From Cognataquiflexum gelatinilyticum (GTDB lineage Bacteria; Bacteroidota; Bacteroidia; Cytophagales; Cyclobacteriaceae): a stretch of 64,000 bases of DNA. Both the position numbers and the translations under genes were made by a program. The notes below the pieces were generated by a model, which ran no database searches, was not told where the DNA came from, and saw only the letters and a program-made list of their open reading frames with translations. The stretch is taken from positions 1-64,000 of the forward strand of contig NZ_JANAEZ010000005.1 of assembly GCF_024813435.1 (NCBI RefSeq), written 5' to 3'. This document shows, one piece after another, positions 61,640 through 64,000 of the stretch (positions are counted from its first letter, which is position 1; each line of letters starts with the position of its first letter).

Positions 61640-62494
61640 TCATCTTTTAAACAGTTTGCTTTTTACAATTTTGCCCTCTTTTTTGGCAAGGTAATAAAGC
61701 GCTATGCCAATAAACAGTAAAAACAATGCTGTAAAAATCGAATCTTCAATACCTACAGCACCACCTGTTAAGAATTCAGGTCCATTAAATTCAGATTGAA
61801 TGATATTGCCCATACTATCTAGCCCTGTGAGATTGGAGCCATAAAAAGGTTGTGCAAAATTCCAGCCTATATGAAAGAAATAGGGTAGCCATATTCTCTT
61901 GGTGTAGATAAACATCATTGCCATAGAAAACCCCCAAATCAAATAATAAAAAAAACTAAATAGGTTGGAATGGGGATTAAATATGTGTTGAAGTTCTACC
62001 ACCATTCCAATGACAATGGCTGCGTTGGTTCCTAACCAATTTTCCATCTCCCTTACGATGAGTCCCCTATGTAACAGGTCTTCAATTAAAGCAGCTACCA
62101 ATAATGTCGTGAATAATTTTACCGGGTAGTTTGTTGTCGTAATACTGATAACCTGATAATACCCTAATAAGTATAAAATGAAAATGGATAATGAAATTGT
62201 CAAAAACCCCAATAGAAAACCAACAAACATCTCTTTGGGTAAATGTTTTAATGATAGTTCTGTTATTTTTCTTTTATCATATAATCGGAACAAAAAGAAA
62301 TAGCTGCCCAATAAGACCAAGATAGAAACACAATGAATAATTGGGTTAGCAATATTTTTATCTTGAATGAGGCTATAAAAAAATGGTTTTAATACAAAGT
62401 TTTGAATACTTACAAAAAGTGCAAAACAGACCACAATTCCGATAATGATTTTAATGATTGGGAATTGAAGCACTTTTTTTAATGTTGCACTCAT
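61640..62494 (-). CDS. CPBP-family intramembrane protein (CAAX-protease-like)
   Basis: A 284-residue protein with about eight membrane helices. The CPBP/Abi motifs are in place but altered: motif 1 reads LIEDLLHRGLIVRE (normally EExxxR, here E-D), motif 2 VELQHIFNP supplies the His normally followed by N-P, and motif 3 is FFHIGWNF. The retained first acidic residue, Arg, and both His suggest a working or recently altered membrane protease. It is divergent from the HxlR regulator. CPBP proteins process prenylated or bacteriocin-type peptides. The target is unknown. Base use is AT-rich. Confidence 0.8.
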   Translation of the reverse strand: MSATLKKVLQFPIIKIIIGIVVCFALFVSIQNFVLKPFFYSLIQDKNIANPIIHCVSILVLLGSYFFLFRLYDKRKITELSLKHLPKEMFVGFLLGFLTISLSIFILYLLGYYQVISITTTNYPVKLFTTLLVAALIEDLLHRGLIVREMENWLGTNAAIVIGMVVELQHIFNPHSNLFSFFYYLIWGFSMAMMFIYTKRIWLPYFFHIGWNFAQPFYGSNLTGLDSMGNIIQSEFNGPEFLTGGAVGIEDSIFTALFLLFIGIALYYLAKKEGKIVKSKLFKR

Positions 62495-62559
62495 TTTTTC
62501 TGATTTTTTGTAGGTAATGTTTTACGAATAAAAAGATTAACTACCTTCATGGCAAGTAC

Positions 62560-62573
62560 ATACTATAAAGTAT
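62560..62573. promoter_or_regulatory. Candidate HxlR/YodB-type operator
   Basis: ATACTATAAAGTAT is an inverted repeat with 5-bp arms ATACT/AGTAT around ATAA. Its core TACTATAAAGTA closely resembles the YodB/HxlR-type boxes (TACT...AGTA). It lies in the 136-bp gap between the CPBP and HxlR genes, so one bound dimer could control both. A related CTACATACTT follows at about 62575-62584. Confidence 0.5.
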
Positions 62574-62630
62574 CCTACATACTTATTTGGTAGTAATGTT
62601 GATTATCAATGATTTAAAAATATTAAATAA

Positions 62631-62948
62631 ATGAAAAATAAAAAGGTTCATTGTGCTGTTGATTATGCCTTTCAGCGAATAGGTGGAAAATACAAAGGGC
62701 GAATTTTATGGGTATTGAGAGCCGGTGTCTTGCGATACGGAGAATTAAACCGGGCCGTAATAGGTATCACTCCCAAAATGCTAACCCAAACGCTAAAAGA
62801 ATTGGAAGCCGATGAACTGATTGTCAGAAAAGTTTATTTAGAAGTTCCACCGAAAGTTGAATATTCACTTACCGATACAGGAAAAGAATTAATTCCACTT
62901 ATCAGTCACTTGCGAAGTTGGGGTGAGAAACAAATGTCAGCAAATTGA
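62631..62948 (+). CDS. HxlR-family winged-helix regulator
   Basis: A 105-residue DNA-binding protein. The family core is clear: CAVDYAFQRIGGKYKGRILW (Cys at position 8, which in several relatives is the redox or electrophile sensor), YGELNRAVIGITPKMLTQTLKELEADELIVRK (recognition helix and wing), and PPKVEYSLTDTGKELIPLI. Regulation by thiol modification is plausible from the Cys. It is divergent from the CPBP gene, with a candidate operator between them. Confidence 0.93.
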   Translation: MKNKKVHCAVDYAFQRIGGKYKGRILWVLRAGVLRYGELNRAVIGITPKMLTQTLKELEADELIVRKVYLEVPPKVEYSLTDTGKELIPLISHLRSWGEKQMSAN

Positions 62949-62989
62949 AACTTACAATTCCTAGGCTGTCTTTGCAATGACCGCTTACG

Positions 62990-63135
62990 TCCCAGGCTTT
63001 GCGTAGTTTGGGTAGGACAAGGCGTTAGGAAATGATACCTTTGGATCATTTTAGCCTTGGGCCTGATGTAGGGTAGGCAGATTCCACCCGGTCGTAGCAT
63101 CAGACGCTAAACTGCATCTTGGTGGGGGAGAATTA
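62990..63135. repeat. RF2 repeat, copy 3
   Basis: GGGTAGGACAAGGCGTTAGG, TTAGCCTTGGGCCTGATGTA and CCACCCGGTCGTAGCATCAG, then ACGCTAAACTGCA. It is the best match to copy 1 at 59180. Confidence 0.8.
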
Positions 63136-63331
63136 TCGATAGGCGCTAGGCGTAATTTGAAATTACGCCTTCTTATCAGCATGAATTTGTAATTCATTAT
63201 CTCAATCGAATCCAAAGGGATGGTCAATGATTCCAATTGCAAATTGGAAAGATAAAAGAGTGTAATTGCAAATTACACCCAGTCGCAGAATCAGGCGCTA
63301 AACTACACTTAAATGGGGGGATTTCGGTTCG
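63136..63331. repeat. RF2-related repeat, copy 4, with AT-rich palindromes
   Basis: Contains GGCGTAATTTGAAATTACGCC at about 63148-63168, a near-perfect palindrome, plus CAATTGCAAATTGGAAAGAT and TGTAATTGCAAATTACACCC, and ends with CAGTCGCAGAATCAGGCGCT. It adjoins the stop codon of the NERD gene. Confidence 0.7.
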
Positions 63332-64000
63332 TTATTTTGTTGCAATAGTTCTTTGTTCATTAATTCGCAAAATGAAATCAGCAATTCTCTGTGTCTCTGA
63401 ATTTGAAAATATTGGTTTAAAAAAGTTTATATAACCTAAAAGTTCGTTTATTGTCAGAACTTTCACATACTGAAACTCTTCTTTAGGTTTTGTATTGGTT
63501 AATACAATCAGGTTTCTGATAGATATTTTTTTGTCACCCCAATGATGTCTGTCTAAACGTAAATGATAATTGCTCATTTCATTGTTAAGCAACTTAAATA
63601 GAACAAAGCTAGCTCTCTTAATCTGTTGAACAGGTGAACGTAAATTCAGATTTTCCAACGATTTTTCACTCCAATTCTTAGTCTCAATTAGAAATATTCC
63701 TGAGGGTGCGACTAGGATATGGTCAATTTGAACTGAATTTATGTAATCATTTTCTTGTCTGTTATAGATTGCGGGTGAAAATGAAACCGTAAAGTCGTTA
63801 ATCAGAAAATATTCGTCCGAAAGAGTTTCTAACGCTTTAACTACTTTTTGTTCTCCTAATGCACCATAAATGAAGCTGTTCAGTTCGTCTATTCTCGTTT
63901 TTTTTCTTTCAAGTTCAGATAAAGGATATTGATAACTCTGCCGAATAGCTTCGTCAACATTTGAAGTTAAAAATTGATAGCGACTGTTTTTGTTTTTGTA
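63332..64000 (-). CDS. NERD-domain protein, 5' end beyond the window
   Basis: The frame is open from the window edge (64000) to a stop at 63332-63334, 222 codons. It reads IDELNSFIYGALGEQKVVKALETL (NERD start), then VQIDHILVAPSGIFLIETKNW (about 110-130), which carries the Asp-His and Glu-x-Lys of the nuclease-related domain. The ATG-independent tail (SPVQQIKRASFVLFKLLNN, then a ~100-residue C-terminal part) follows. NERD domains resemble restriction-enzyme-type nucleases, and are found in DNA-processing and defence proteins. This one lacks a visible helicase or kinase partner inside the window. Confidence 0.8.
   Translation of the reverse strand, partial: YKNKNSRYQFLTSNVDEAIRQSYQYPLSELERKKTRIDELNSFIYGALGEQKVVKALETLSDEYFLINDFTVSFSPAIYNRQENDYINSVQIDHILVAPSGIFLIETKNWSEKSLENLNLRSPVQQIKRASFVLFKLLNNEMSNYHLRLDRHHWGDKKISIRNLIVLTNTKPKEEFQYVKVLTINELLGYINFFKPIFSNSETQRIADFILRINEQRTIATK

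Overview
The window looks like the chromosome of a Bacteroidota member of the order Cytophagales, most likely near Cyclobacteriaceae. The signs are a moderately AT-rich genome, TPR-containing sensor kinases, SusC-like outer-membrane proteins without a SusD partner, seven-bladed regulator propeller proteins, a single-chain PurL of 1226 residues, GSCFA and GxxExxY proteins, -7 boxes of the TAnnTTTG type, and little use of Shine-Dalgarno sites. The family placement is an inference. No rRNA, tRNA, CRISPR array, transposase or integrase gene was seen. There is one run of 98 N at 53534-53631.

Layout. 0-9.9 kb: an RhlE-type helicase, an orphan TPR histidine kinase facing a membrane-bound winged-helix regulator, a propeller lipoprotein, an S41 protease with a small secreted partner, and a coupled cupin/AraC pair. 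9.9-11.5 kb: repeat-rich DNA holding one small TPR gene inside what looks like an integron-type cassette with an attC-like palindrome. 11.5-24.7 kb: housekeeping genes (purL, GSCFA protein, thioredoxin-domain protein YyaL type, priA, DinB/YfiT-type enzyme, Bor-like lipoprotein, FAD-linked oxidase) separated by gaps full of short repeats, plus a GxxExxY gene broken by an in-frame stop.

25.1-29.8 kb: a tightly coupled minus-strand operon for a 2-oxoacid:ferredoxin oxidoreductase (fused gamma-alpha subunit and beta subunit) with a GltD-like FAD/NAD(P)/Fe-S protein. This should link oxidation of a 2-oxoacid such as 2-oxoglutarate to ferredoxin or NAD(P). 30-33.5 kb: an SDR enzyme and a TPR sensor kinase/LytTR regulator pair sharing an ATGA overlap. 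33.7-45.8 kb: an accessory-looking plus-strand island with four NTF2-fold proteins, two multi-TM proteins of the acyltransferase-like DUF418 and DUF1624 types, an outer-membrane beta-barrel protein, RidA, a DUF2306 membrane protein, a zinc alcohol dehydrogenase and a diheme cytochrome c. Two of the NTF2-fold genes share a near-identical upstream element.

45.9-53.1 kb: a secreted Asp-box propeller protein, an M20 amidohydrolase, a sterol desaturase-type hydroxylase and a gamma-glutamyltransferase, which together suggest scavenging of extracellular peptides or amides. 53.1-54.2 kb: duplicated repeat blocks around the assembly gap. 54.3-64 kb: mostly minus-strand genes (DUF2975/HTH pair, MBL hydrolase, AhpD-like protein and a broken copy of it, an esterase, a CPBP protein divergent from an HxlR regulator with a YodB-like operator, and a NERD protein cut by the window end), scattered with another repeat family. 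The most unusual items are the cassette-like module at 10.4-11.3 kb, the shared leader element in the NTF2 island, the 9-nt minisatellite abutting a start codon at 17.2 kb, and the gap-flanking repeat array.
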